Below, one piece after another: positions 22,999 to 34,908 of a DNA stretch of 64,000 nucleotides (position 1 is its first letter; every line of letters starts with the position of its first letter). This DNA is from Phytophthora quininea. Taxonomy: Eukaryota; Oomycota; Peronosporomycetes; Peronosporales; Peronosporaceae. The position numbers and the translations under genes are program-made. The stretch covers positions 45,506-109,505 of the forward strand of contig JAAVTG010000149.1 of NCBI GenBank assembly GCA_011947345.1, in the 5' to 3' direction. The notes beneath the pieces were generated by a model that worked only from the letters and a program-made list of their open reading frames with translations, was not told where the DNA came from and did not search any database.

Positions 22999-23420
22999 CT
23001 TCATATGAGAAATGTTTTGTTTCCAGAGAGCAGCAGAATCGAAGAACAGGCATATCCTGAAGGCAGTCAGTCTTATCAATCTGGCAGATATGCTTGCTAA
23101 GGGGTTGATGATAGCGGCGTCTAAGTGATGGAACACTTCCCCCAAGTCCGCCCCGCCAGCATTGAAGCGAGATGAGGTGCAAAATGGAGGAGATGGTGCT
23201 ACACACATTGTTGGTACACGATGCAGAAGAGCGTCTACTACTATACGAGACGGAACTTGCACCAACGCGGTTGTTGGCTAGTTTGGTGGATCATGAAAGA
23301 AAAACTACAAAGGGAAAACCAAAGTTGCAAAGGTCTTTCCACGGGAGATGTTGGAAGCAAAGGATGACTTTATCAAGACTGGAGAGAGTGTGGGTTCCAT
23401 TGCTTCTGCCCGGTCACCAT
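22999..23420. other. Gap between convergent M96-like genes B and C
   Basis: No gene is supported. Both strands have short open frames without recognisable similarity. It probably holds the two 3' ends. Confidence 0.5.
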
Positions 23421-24755
23421 TTATGCGTAGCTGGGAGAGTCTTGAGCGCTCGGGTCCAGACTCTCCATGACTGTTTTGTGCATGTTTTGACTCCAGCGAT
23501 CCATATTTTCACGGAGTTCGTACCATCCATCCTTGCGGACTGGGAAATTGGGATGCAGAAGGCGAGAGTGAGACCATCTTGTCAAAACCACGACGTGGTC
23601 GTCGCCTTGGTCCACTCCAGCCAGCTGCATGGGGCGTCGACCGCGTCGACTGCAGGATCGAACAACCATGACGGTGTTGACATCTTTGCGAATGCGAGTG
23701 TTGGGGCGGTACGGATGGCGTTCGTCTTGATCAACGAAATCTGCCACAATGACTCCGTAGCCGTCGTGCTCGCCAGGGCCTGGCGGTCGGTAGTCCGAGA
23801 AGACGATGGTGTTGGACTCCATTCGTAGACCTCTGCCAGTGTCAGACACCAACCGGTTCTGCGTGATGCCTGGCTCGCTATTATCGTCGTCTTCACGAAC
23901 TGTGAGATGGCCTACTTTCTCCGAGACGCTAATTTCAATGTTGCACAGGTAGTAAACTACTAGGTCGAACACTTGTTTGACGCTCTTGGCAGGCTCGAAT
24001 TGGGACGTGGCGAAGCGCACTGCCCAGTAGTCTCCGTCGTTGCTCTCGAACCGGTAGTCTTCCGACACAGAACGCAGCGGGTTTAGCGTCGAAAGTCTAG
24101 AACTGAAGAAGTCGCGAGCATCCTGAATTTTCAGTGCTTTCATGGCACGTAGAGTGCTCCGGCGAGCCATCTCATCTCGTGGCAAGTTAATCTCCCGTTG
24201 GATAGGAGTCCCCGCTTGAATATTCTGCAAATATTATCGTCAGCACTTGCAACAACAACACAAACATATCTAACCCACGTACACAAGACGCGAAGCTCGT
24301 CATAACTGACTGCACCTCCACGAACGTCTCTTGCTGTTTCCTCACTGCCTGCTCCAGCACGTTCTTATTCAGCAACTTGTCTTCCGTTGCATCTGCGTCA
24401 CTATTGGGCGCAAACGCTCGTCGTTGGAGCTCTGCCATCTGCGCTTCCAATTGTGCCAATTCCACTCGCAGCCGCTGCGTCTCCTCCTTGCGGATGGTGT
24501 GGGTGGCCTTGCGATAGCCTCTCTTCTTCCTCTGCTTAGTGACTGGCGCCGCTTCTTCCTCTGTCGACTGGTGTTCACTGTCTTCACTAGTAGGCGTCAT
24601 GTGGCGACGGCGCTTAGTCCGAGGCGACGGGGTCTGCTTTCCGGGGGATGGGGACTCGACAGTGTCGCAGTGGCGGCTCGCAGCAGCGGCAGGAAGCCTC
24701 CCTCGTTCTGCCAGTCGCCTCGCACCGGCGTGGTGGTCATCGGGTAGCTCTGCAT
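23421..24755 (-). CDS. M96-like family protein C
   Basis: Two exons around intron 24225-24282 (GTACGT...TTTGCAG). The start is set at ATG 24755 (MQSYPMTTTPVRGD), followed by a shift at a G5 run near 24,646 into the basic region TKQRKKRGYRKATHTIRKEE and a coiled coil. Exon 2 begins NIQAGTPIQ, then the START-like domain with ESNDGDYWAVRF, HLTVREDDDN, SNTIVFSDY and ADFVDQDERHPYRPNTRI. It ends at 23421. The protein is about 435 residues. It is the first of four head-to-tail minus-strand copies. A longer N-terminal frame exists but lacks an ATG. Confidence 0.75.
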
Positions 24756-24934
24756 TCCGACCAACGAAGTGCGCAGTAGGACGCAAGTTGTCAAATGACG
24801 AGTACTCTAGAAAACGCAAGTGTAACGTTGAGACAGAAACTTGGTGGATGGTGTTGCTGTGGGTCGGACGAGCCGATTGCCAATGCTGCTTACGTGTGTT
24901 TGTGTGTTAATCGACTGATGAACTCCATGATTGC

Positions 24935-26330
24935 TCACGTCCACGTCGTGAGACCGAGCGCGTCGGCGTGCAAGCCTTCCATCATGGTGTGCTGCATGGT
25001 TTGACCCCAGAGATCCATGTGCTCCCGGAGGTTGTGCCATTCCTGGAAGCCGAGTGCGAACTCTGGATGGTGCAGTCGGTTCTGGACCCACCTCGTGAGC
25101 ACGACCGTCTTCTCCTGCGGATTAAAGTCGTTATTCGACTTGCACTCGCGCACTTCCATGACGGCGATCACGTCCTTGCGGACACGTCGCGTCGGCTGGT
25201 ACGGATGCCGCTCGTCGACGTCCACGAAGTCCATGACGACCATCCCATAGTTGTCACCACCAGCTTTGTTCTCCTTGTCGTGCTCGTAGAACTCGGAGAA
25301 GGTGATGGTGTTGGACTCCATTTTGGTGCCTCGGTTCGTGGTCGACACCAGACGGTTCTGTGAGATGTTCTTGCTGCCGTTGTCGCCGTCCTCGCGCACT
25401 GTAATATGGCCGACCTTCTCGGAGATGCTGATCTCAATGTTGCAAAAGTAAAACAGTAGCAGGTCGAAGATCTGTTTGGCGCTCTTGGCGCCTTTGAACT
25501 GGGTCACCATGAACCACTCCGAGAAGTAGTCGCCATTGTCCATCTCGAAGCGTCGACCTTCCGCTGAGGTCTTGCGCGGGTTGGTGTTGGGTCGACGGAG
25601 CTCCAAGAAGTGTTTGGCCTTTTTCAGCTTCTGAGCTTTCAACCCTCTCAACGTTTGTCGTCGAGCTTCTTGGTCGTCTTTGAGGAAAATGGCATCGTGC
25701 AAAGGGGAACCAGCTCGCGCATTCTGTAAAGAAATAAAGCATTAACACTATATAGCAACGAAAGGAGAGCAGAGTAGACCGCACGCAGATGGAGAACTCC
25801 CCATGATGGCTGAGATCTCGCCAAACTTCATCTGGTTCGATTGCACTCCGTCGCGCAGGATCTTGCCCGCTTTCATGCTCTCCACCAGGACTTGGTCTCC
25901 TCCCATCGACGCCATAATCCGCTGCTTTAGGCCTTGCAGTTGCGCAGTCAACAGTTCCATTTCCTTGGTCAACTTCTCCTTCTCCTCCTACTCACACAAT
26001 ATTCCCATGAGTCTAAATAGCTCTATGTTTTCCAGACCTGGTCCTTACTTTTCGGATGGCGTGTGTCGACTTCCGACGCTTCCGCTGGCGAACAGGCTTC
26101 GCCTCCTCTTGGGACGTGTCCGACTTGGTGCTGCTGGCTCCTCCATCGTCCCCAATGTCGCTCCGTCCCCACCAACGCGGGCCTTCGTCCAGTGTAGCTG
26201 CTGCGTTTCTCTTCCCCAACGCGATTGGCGCTGCGTGAGCGTCGGGAATTCTGCTGGTTGCTGCCGTCTCCACGCTCCTCGGCATCCTGAATCTGGTGTC
26301 AGTCCCCAGTGCTCTCTTAAGACGCTCCAT
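24935..26330 (-). CDS. M96-like family protein D
   Basis: Three exons from ATG 26330, with introns 25988-26048 (GTAAGG...GTAG) and 25724-25784 (GTGCGG...TTACAG). Exon 1 carries the basic region RQRKRRKSTHAIRK. Exon 2 carries the coiled coil EEKEKLTKEMELLTAQLQG. Exon 3 begins NARAGSPLHDAIFLKDD and has MDNGDYFSEWFMVTQF, HITVREDGDN, SNTITFSEF and MDFVDVDERHPYQP. The frame slips at a C4 run (25799-25802, plus strand) just before intron 2. The first intron position, after the basic region, is shared only with copy B in this window. Confidence 0.78.
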
Positions 26331-26492
26331 TGCTCGCAGTGGAGCCTACTCAGCTGCGATGCAGGTCCCTCGCTCCTCTCGACTACTGAGACTTGAACAA
26401 GGAAATGGTGCGAGCAATCTTGTCCCTCGTGATTGCGAGCTTCAGTAGTACAAAGAACAGCCACTTGCACTTGTTGCAGTGCAGCTCAAACC

Positions 26493-27965
26493 TCAGGATG
26501 GAGACTTTCCAGCAGCGTTCGATGCAGAGAGCCCCCAGCTATCCATCGAGTGCCTTAATTCGCGCCAACCTGTGGCTTCCATGGGGAATTCGGGTCGATG
26601 CAGAGTGTTTTGCACCCATCTAGTCATAACGACGATGACCTCTTCGTCGTCTGCAGTCTCAGCTCTTGGGGCAGCCTCCACTTGCCGCTTGGGGAATGCT
26701 CGGACTTCGATCACTCCACTGACGTCCTTGCGTGCCCTCTCCTTGGGATGATACGGATACCGCTCGTCGTCGTCGACGAATTCCGAGGTGACGAGCCCGT
26801 AGCTGCGGTCGGCATTTGGCAGGTCATCGCGCTCGCAGAACTTGGAAAACATGATGGTGTTAGACTCCATCTTCATGCCTTTCTTAGTTGTTGTGGAGAA
26901 CAAACAGTTCTGCGTGATATCCTCGACCGTAGTGTCGTCGTCGTTCTCGCGGATGGTTACAAGACTGTCCAGCTTCTCCGAGACGCTGATCTCCATGTTG
27001 TGGAAGTAAAACAGCACCAAGTCGAAGACTTGCTTGACGCTCTGCGCTCCTTCGAACTGCGTGATGGAGAAGTGGATCGACGTGAAGTTCCCCGTCTCCG
27101 TCTCGAAGCGCTGGTCCTCTGTGAGAGCTTTGCACGGGTCCAGATTCGAACGCCGAGCCTGCAGAAACTTCTCCGCATTCTCAATCTTCCTCTCTTTCAT
27201 CGCCTGCAGAGTCTCGAGCCGTGAAGCAGTGTCTTTCTTCAGGATAATCTTCTGCTGCAGTGGCGTCCCTGCTTGGGCATTCTACAAGTAAACTCGTCAG
27301 CTACATAAACCTCCTTTTGGAGAAACCCCGTAGCTGCCACTTACACACAAAGTGTAGTCCGACATGATGGACAAGGCCTTACAAAACTTTTGCTGGTGTC
27401 CTTGCAGCCCTTCGCGTAGGATCTGGCGTTGCGACTTCCTCACCAACTGGGACACAGGGAAACTCGGGTCTTGTGCTCGCTTTTTCAACGCTTCCATCTC
27501 TTGCTGTAAAACCTCCATCTCGCTCAGAAGTCTCTCCTTCTCCTCCTTTCTGAGCGTGTGAGTTCCTTTGCGGTGCTTCCTCTTTGGGTATTTGCGCTTC
27601 GGTTGTGTTGGCTCCGACTCGGTGTTGGTGTCGTGACCAGCGTCTTCATCTTCATTTCCCACTTGTGGTGGTCGCTTGTGCGTGTCATTTGCGCTGGGCT
27701 GACAGCTCGCGTGCGCTTCGGGCACCAGGATCGAAGCCCACGACCGAGACGGCGTCGAGGTGTCGCTCACAGGCGACGAATTCGTAGATGACGTCGTCGA
27801 CGACGTCCCCGTCCGCACGAACGAGCTGCCGGGTCGCGAGCTCGTGGAACCGCTGCATCGATCGAGTATTTGGCCAGTCGTTGTGTGGGGCCGTGCACGG
27901 TCTCTGCAACTCACCGGATGCTGGTGCTTCCAATGTCCATGCTTCAGGAATGTGAGCACTACCAT
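26493..27965 (-). CDS. M96-like family protein E
   Basis: Intron 27282-27344 (GTAAGT...TTGTAG) separates a Ser/Thr-rich N-terminus, basic region KRKYPKRKHRKGTHTLRKEE and coiled coil from exon 2, which begins NAQAGTPLQQKIILKKD. The START-like domain shows TETGNFTSIHFSITQF, SNTIMFSKF and SEFVDDDERYPYHPKERAR. The 5' end is uncertain. ATG 27965 is in frame, but the first 30 codons look non-coding, and a second frame with MQRFHELATR near 27,860 may be the true start. The C-terminus differs from the other copies (ASNAAGKSPS). Confidence 0.72.
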
Positions 27966-28022
27966 TCAAGCTACCGGTAAACTATATTATCAACCGTGGA
28001 CTGCAGTGAATCCTCAATGGTT

Positions 28023-29399
28023 TTAAAGTTGTGGTCGCAGGTTCTCTGCGATGCTTCGATGCAGAGCTCGTCCCCACAGATCCATGTTGTCTCGCAGCTC
28101 GTACCATCCGTCGGTCGGCACTGGGAATCTCGGGTAATGCATCCGGTTCTGCACCCAGCGGCTCAACACGACCACCGGCTTGCGGGTCGGCGGTCCGCCA
28201 GCGATCGACTTTGGTCGTTGCGGAAGGAACTCTCGGATTTCCAGCACAGCGTTCACATCTCGACGGACGCATTCTTCCGGACGGTACGGATGGCGCTCGT
28301 CGTCGTCGACGAAGTCAGCGACGATCAGTCCGTAGCTGCTGTCGCACTCGCCATCCTTCTTGGCGCCGTTGTAGTACTGCGAGAACATGACGGTGTTGGA
28401 CTCCATCTTGACGCGCTTGTGGGTCGTCGACACCAGTCGGTTCTGTACAATACCCTGGTCGTTGCCGCTATCGTCTTCCCGGATCGTGATGTGGCCAATC
28501 TTCTCCGAGACGCTGATCTCAATGTTGCAGAAGTAGAAGACGAGGAGGTCAAACACTTGCTTGACACTTTGCGCGTCTTCGAACTGCGTGACAGTGAAGC
28601 GCGTGGAGCAAAGTCGCCGCTCTCAGCTTCGTAGCGGCGTTCTTCCGCCATGGTATTGCACGGGTCCAGTTTCGGTCGTCGCATCTTCATGAAGCGCTGA
28701 GCCTTTTCCATTTTCCTCGGCTTGAGTTTCTCTAGTGTATATCGACGCGATTTCTCGTCCATCTTGAGGTAAATCGCGTCTTCCAACGGACTTCAGACTG
28801 AATTGTCTGTAAAGCCATTGCAAACAACGTCAGATACCACAACTATTCATGAACTCAAGCCCAAACCAACGTACACAGAGCGTGTACTCGGACATGATGG
28901 ACGACAGTTGGCTGAAAGTCTGCTGTCTTCTCTGCACGCCTTCTCGCAGCAGCCTCGCCGTCTCCACCTGCTTCTGCAGCAGCTCCTTCTCCTCGTCCAG
29001 CGGCGTCCTGGTCTTGCTCTTGAGCTCGTTGATCTTGGCCTGCAGCTCGTCCATCTCCAGCAGCAGCCTCTGCTTCTCCTCCTTGCGGATCGTGTGCGTG
29101 GCCTTCCTGTACTTCCTCTTCCTTTTGGGTTTCTCTCGCTTCTCCTCTCTTGTATCTCTCTTCTTATTCTCACTGGTAGTGCATGTACTTGCAGCGCCTT
29201 TGGGCTCCATCAGCGCCACCCACGGCCGAGCGACGTCCACATCGTTGCCGTTGGACGACGCAGACGACAGCGGCGACGAGGACGTGCTGGCAGAGTACGA
29301 CGCTCGAGGCAGAGACCTCAGTTGCTCCATGGCGTCGCCAGTCATTGCGCTGAGCCGGGCGGGGCGCTGGCCGTCCAGCCGAGCGAGATACTCGTCCAT
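28023..29399 (-). CDS. M96-like family protein F
   Basis: Start at ATG 29399 (MDEYLARLDGQR). It has a Ser-rich segment, basic region KRKRKYRKATHTIRKEEKQR and a coiled coil to 28875. Intron 28807-28874 (GTACGT...TTACAG) follows. Exon 2 has a missing base near 28,794 (TIQSGSPLED context) and another at AAA 28610-28612. It then encodes the START-like domain (HITIREDDSGND, SNTVMFSQY, ADFVDDDERHPYRPEECVRR) and stops at 28023. It is the last member of the array, divergent from the Crinkler-like gene with 96 bases between start codons. Confidence 0.76.
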
Positions 29400-29495
29400 T
29401 GCCCTGGGCTGGTAAACAGTTTCTTGGTGATGACGGGCTCCTTTAGAAATAGAAAGGGTATTTTACTCATGGGAACGGAGTGCCGATGAACAATT

Positions 29496-30520
29496 ATGCC
29501 TAAGCAGACGAAGAAGCATGAGCCGCCTGAGAAGAAGCCGAGGCATGATAAGGAGATCCCAACTGCAGAGAGACCAGACCAAACAATGAAATTTGAGCGA
29601 CGCCTGCCGATGCTGTTCCCGTACAAGGCCGAACGATTCTACGCCCGCATATGCTACTCGGATTATTACGAGCACATCATGGGTTTGCTTTACTCTTCTA
29701 GCGATGATGAGCCCCGAAGGATATCGTCACGGTCACTGGGACTCCAGGTGGGTTAGCAGGTGAACCATTTATTATCCGGTGTGCTTGAGCTAACTGTTCT
29801 TGGCGCGTTGGCGGGCTTAGGCATCGGCAAGTCCATGTTCTTTGCGTATTTTTCGATCGCTATCGACGCGAGAAACGAGAAACGACCATTGTCACCGCCT
29901 CTTTCGTACGGAATGGTTCTTCGGCCAAGATGACTGAAGTGGTTGTGTGGAAAGATGGGAAAGATGGCACTGCGCCGTACGGGGCAAAGGATAAAGAAAA
30001 CGACATGTTCGATGCCATTCACAGCGCCCATAAAGAGGCGGTCTTGTCGATCGACTCTCTTTACTTCAAAGGGAAGGCAAAGTTGCTGTTGTTTGGAATT
30101 ACGGCGGCCGAGACGTATCCGTTGAATGGAGACGACATTTTGCACATTCTGGGGAGGCTGGGTATGTTGGAAATGGCGAAGACGTGCCCTGAACAGATAA
30201 TGATCAGTTCCGAAGGAACTTGCCAAACGTTTTAAGCGCCAAGATATTATGTTTGATGTTGCAAGCGACAAGGATGATGTGGGCACTTTGAGAGGCATTA
30301 CAGGCGTCGAGAAGAGCTCGCTGACCGCCGCAGGAATATTTACGATTGAAAAATCTACGAAAAGCTTTGGTCGATTCGCCGATGGTGCCAAATTTAAACA
30401 ATGAGATGTCGTTGCAATTGCTCAGGTCACTACTCACTGAGCACGACAAGAAGAAGGAGTATTGGGTAAAGAAAATGCTGAACGCCATTCCCCAGCACGT
30501 GTGGGGGCGGACTTGACATC
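29496..30520 (+). CDS. Crinkler/RHS-type P-loop NTPase, frameshifted
   Basis: Start at ATG 29496 with a basic N-terminus (MPKQTKKHEPPEKKPRHDK). The segment RRLPMLFPYKAERFYARICY precedes a Walker A motif, VTGTPGIGKSMFFAYF, that is split by intron 29748-29820 (GTGGGT donor, GAGCTAAC branch, GCTTAG acceptor). The C-terminal part runs in shifting frames (30210-30520) and ends MLNAIPQHVWGRT. This P-loop module is typical of the C-terminal domain of oomycete Crinkler (CRN) proteins and trypanosomatid RHS proteins. No signal peptide or LFLAK motif is present, so it is a CRN-like relative, not a demonstrated effector. At least three shifts; it could be a pseudogene. Confidence 0.5.
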
Positions 30521-30565
30521 AGTGAGCAATTCTTGCTAGTGCGGCGTGCTTGGTCGAGCGCTCCG

Positions 30566-31088
30566 TGTTAGGAAACAACAACGACTCCATATCTTGTGAG
30601 TTGGGAACTGAATAATGCATGAGATGCTTGGTGCAGTAAGGTTCGCGATTGCACCGTCAGTGTAACCATTTCATACTTTATACTGATGAAATTCACTAGA
30701 AGTAGATGGAGCTGTGCGCCACGAGGTGTTGTCTAAGCACCTTCTCAGCAACGGACACTCGCAAGGAAGCCATAGTGCAATGTATCCCAAACGTGCCGAC
30801 GATGGTGGCCACAAAGACTGTAGACTGCACCGCATTCCAGTCTTCGGAGGTCAATCGTTGAGCTGCTATGACAGAGCGAAAAATCCTCCACTCTTCTAGC
30901 AAGACCGCACCACAGGTCTCACGTTACTACGAGCGACGAGCTCTCCACCACGTGCTGCATGAGCCCTTCCAGGAATGGAGGAAGCAGCAAAAAGACGAGC
31001 ACGAGTCTAGAGTAGGGCATTAGCATAGAGGATAAAAGGAATAGACTGTATTGAGTTACATACACTGTCTTAAGAGTTCATTCCAACA
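30566..31088 (+). repeat. Putative 5' LTR of a Copia element
   Basis: The segment begins TGTTAGGAA and ends TTCCAACA, nearly inverted ends as expected for an LTR, and abuts the gag gene 11 bases later. No second LTR copy is seen in the window, so boundaries are inferred. Confidence 0.4.
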
Positions 31089-31099
31089 TTTCAAGTAAC

Positions 31100-32038
31100 A
31101 TGGGTAAAGCTAGCATGGACGAGAGCATCAAGATGCTGAAGTACAAAGGCAATCCCTACCATTTTGCCTCGTGGAAGGACAAGGTGCTAGTTCACCTTCA
31201 AGCCATGACCGACGAACGTTGCGTCGCAGAGCTGCTGGCAGACCGAGACGAGCCGAAGATCAAGTATCAGGATCTGCTGCTGAGTCAGCCCTCCGTCCCG
31301 CCGCTCGAAAAAGGAGCAAGCGACAAGGCGAAGAGGATGCACAAGCTGCATGAGGCGTTTTTGCAAGAGCAAGCGTCACACATCAAGAAGCTGCTCATGG
31401 CAACTCTCCCTGCAAATTTCACGGGAGATGAGAAGCGCATGAAGGCGTCTGTCCACATGATTTGGCGAGCGATTGAGCAACGCTACGGCCTCAACACTGC
31501 GTCAGGTGTGGTGGGACTGATGCGCAAGTTTGACGAAGTGGCGGTTTCCGACTTCAAATCGATCCACAACCTCATGTACCGTCTGGAGGTAGCACGTGGA
31601 CAGGTCAACCGTAACACGCAAGATGCGTTGGGAGTGGACCTAATCTCGACAGAGGAGATGCTGGTCAAGGTCCTATCGATTCTGCCAGCCCATCTGTGGG
31701 GATCAGCGGTGGAGTTCAAGAAGGGCGAGTTCACGCCTGACAAGGTGGGTGATAAACTTCGCGCCATCTTTGGGAACAAGAGCAAAGCCCAGATTGGCGC
31801 TCTGGACAACCAAGCAGCGGTCAACCACGTGCAAACAGGACACATCCGGCCGAAAAAGACGGTTCTTGGTAAAAGAAAGGCAGCTCAGCCGCCGGTTCAA
31901 GACATGCATTACAACCTCGGCTACATGAAGTGCCACTACTGTGCCGGTACGCACAACGACATGAACAACGTCGGGCCGGACGACGTGTCCTTTCACGACA
32001 AAAACAACGGGCACAATACACATTCAACAGCACAGTAA
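31100..32038 (+). mobile_element. Copia retrotransposon gag, truncated
   Basis: A 312-codon intact frame with the Copia gag (UBN2-type) pattern. It has YKGNPYHFASWKDKVLVHLQ, AIEQRYGLNTASGVVGLMRK and YRLEVARGQVN. Near the end is a half zinc knuckle, CHYCAGTH, where the second half of C-x2-C-x4-H-x4-C is replaced by other sequence. Protease, integrase and reverse transcriptase do not follow. The element is truncated at about 31,960-32,040, just before a MULE transposase. Confidence 0.75.
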
Positions 32039-32300
32039 AATGCGCTTGCTCCACGTACAAAGAGAGACCGCCACTACATACATTGCACCACAACCACTAA
32101 TTACCTGGTCTCACGACAACGTATTTTTATTTAATCATGTTCCTCACAAAACCTTATTTTATCCAATTACATCTAGTGCTGTTCTGCTGAATTGCTGCTG
32201 GCTCACTCGGCAATTTACCGTACACGCGCACCCCCTCTCCCTCGCCACTTAGTTCCTCCTCAATGCCTCGACCCTCCCCTGGACCACCCTCACCCCAAGC

Positions 32301-34191
32301 ATGCCTCGCTCGGACGCCGACATGCTGCTGGACGCGTTCAAAGCATTCTCCCTTGTATGGAGTGACGTTGGCCAGTGTAATATCTGCGCTGATGCAGCTC
32401 CGCACGCGATGAGGACGCAGCTGCTACGCTGTAGGTGCGAAGCGTGCTCCGCGGCAGCACCATCGACACCGTGCCCGTGGCGTGGGCGCGTCCGTGCGTG
32501 CCAGGAACACGACGTGGTGGCCGTGGACGAGCTCTTCTCGCACGTCACCCACGTGCAACCGCTCGCCAGGCCTCGCTTAACGCCTTCCATGAAGGAACTC
32601 GCCCGCGACTGGGCCGCGCAGGGTCTACGCCCTGCTCGCATTTGGAGAGCGCTAATCCAGCGCTTTGGCCTCAATGAGGAAACAGCCCCACCGCTCTCTG
32701 CTATCCAGCGTTTTGTTTACCACCATGTTACGACAACGCTGGGTGGCAGTGACCGCATGGGCGCTATTCGCCTGAAGCTACGCGAGACGGGCTTCACAGG
32801 CCTCGAAGAAGACAATGCAGCATTCACGTTCACGTGGCGAACGGATAGCGATGGCAGACCGGTTGTTGGAAATGGGAGCGATGCTCACCTTTTGTGGTCG
32901 GAGTCACCACGAAAAAGCTGCTCCGTCAAGCTGACCGCGATCCTGCTTCTTTCATCTTGCACGTGGACGCCACGTACAAGCTGACTCAGACTGGGTACCC
33001 GGTTATAGTAATTGGGATGTCGGATCGTGCGCGCAAGTTTCATCTTCTTGCAATTTTCATTGTATCCCAGCAGCAGCAGCCTCAGTACGCTGAGGTTCTG
33101 TCAATGCTGTCAAAGATGTTTTTGAAGTGACTGGAAGGCCGCTTCGCGTTCATTTCGCGATGGGAGATGGCGATAGCTCGCAATGGAATGCACTTAGTGA
33201 AAGTTTTGGAGGAGATAGCAGCCCGTATAAGTTTTTGATGTGCTACTTCCATGTGGCGAAGAAGATCTACGAGAAGACGCGGTCTTTCGACACCGGCATC
33301 GCAGCGATGGTAATGCGTGACCTTCACGAAATGCACTTCTCCAGATGTGACTCGGAGTTTCAAGAGCGCAAGGAAGAAGTTCTTCAAAAATGGGAAGGAT
33401 ACACGCAGCTACGCCGGTTCGTTACCTACTTCAGAACGGTGTGGTTGAATGATCGTGTGTGGCGATGGCAATGCTACCACACTCTGGCCGGCTACGCCAC
33501 CACTAATAACCCTTGCGAGACGTAAAACGCCACAATTAAGCGGGACGTCACGCTCAGGCGCAAGCTGAAGGTCGGGGCCCTCATTGATCAGCTCCTCGTT
33601 CTGTGTCGCGGTGAAAGTGTACGTGCTCGAGCCTTTGCTTTGGAGCCTGGTGTCGATGACCGCATGGTTAGGCGAGCTAATGCCATGGCTCGAGCTGGCG
33701 TGCTGCGGGAGTACAAGCCCGAACGCAACACCATCGAGTTCCTGCTCAGCTCGGACTCGAAAGCTGCGAGTCACATCGTTAACGTGCTAGCATCTCCAGT
33801 AATCCACGTGTTTAACGTACACGATCGCCGCTCTCGAGAAGACCTGGTCGTCTCCGCTAAGCTTGGAAGCGAAACCGCGCGAATGGAGCTGCTAGGGATG
33901 CCCGCAACCGGCTGGGCCGTAGACATCGAGTCGCGCGTCTGTCCGTGTCGGCTGAGGTCGAAGATGGCTTCCTGTGTTCATTTGCTTTACGCTCTTGGAA
34001 CAGTTGGAGGTGTTGACGCTGCTGGTCGGGATACGCTAGTCTATCGAGGGAGCAACAAGCGGAAACGTGGTGGCGCGTCTGGTCAAGGCGCAGGAAGGCC
34101 ACGAGAAAATGGGCCTGCATTATCAGTAGAATTGATCAATTTGCTGTTCATAAAGAACCATCAAAATGACAGCAGTTCAACTGACCTTTAG
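32301..34191 (+). mobile_element. Mutator-like (MULE) transposase, broken
   Basis: Read from ATG 32301 through frame changes near 32,885 and 33,125 and one in-frame stop (about 33,523). The DDE core shows the first Asp in FILHVDATYKLT and a second in MGDGDSSQW. Downstream is a SWIM zinc finger, CPCRLRSKMASCVHL (C-x-C...C-x-H, about 33,940), typical of MULE transposases. A Cys/His-rich N-terminus (CNICADAAPHAMRTQLLRCR) resembles a FLYWCH/WRKY-like DNA-binding part. No terminal inverted repeats could be placed. Confidence 0.72.
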
Positions 34192-34224
34192 TTTGAGCCC
34201 AGCAGCACGATTCTTTCCAACAGT

Positions 34225-34410
34225 GCGCACTAGCGCGCGCAGCAGCGCGCACGAGTCCATCCAGCACCAGCGCGAGCAGCAGCGCGCACGAGAGCGGCTG
34301 CGCGTGGGAATCCATCCAACACCAGCGCGCGCGAGTCCATCCAGCAGGAGCGCGCACAAACCCAGCCAGCAGCAGCACGCAGGAGTCCAACTAGCAGCAA
34401 GGCGCACTCA
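34225..34410. repeat. Imperfect GC-rich tandem repeat
   Basis: Variants of GCGCGC(A)CGAGTCCATCCAGCA recur about six times with a period near 25-35 bases. Directly downstream of the MULE. Confidence 0.6.
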
Positions 34411-34908
34411 AACACCCTCCACAACGTCCACCTCATCACGGGAAATCCCTACACGCCCTAGGGATCCTGCAGAGAGACCTGCAGCAACCATCATCGCCCT
34501 AGGGCTCCAGCAGCGTCCGTCCCCGCCCTCAGCAAATGAGACCTGGCGTCAGAAAGGGGAGGGGTAGGGATGGTGGCCGGATCTGTAGTGGGATACAGCA
34601 ACTGCCTCTTGCACTGTGTGCATGAAGGTTTTACTGTGCTCAACGCTACATCTCGGTGTGTTTATAGTATTTTGTCGTCAAATACCAATTTGGGTGGTCG
34701 CTAACCTCGCGCTAACATATCGCCAGCGAAGGCGGCTGGTACATCGCAGTCGACGACAACAGCTGGTGCCAAGTCGGAGAACGGTCCAGCCCCATTGAGG
34801 GGGCCGTAATCCTCCTGCACTACCTGGCCCTTTCGCCCCCTCCCCTCCTTATTAATATTGTTAAGCCAAAATACACTATAACTACCACTCGTCACACTTG
34901 GTCTGACC

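Noticed and set aside
27800..27965. Alternative N-terminus MVVLTFLKHGHW for M96-like gene E as the certain start
   Set aside because: A neighbouring frame offers MQRFHELATR, and sequence errors prevent a choice.
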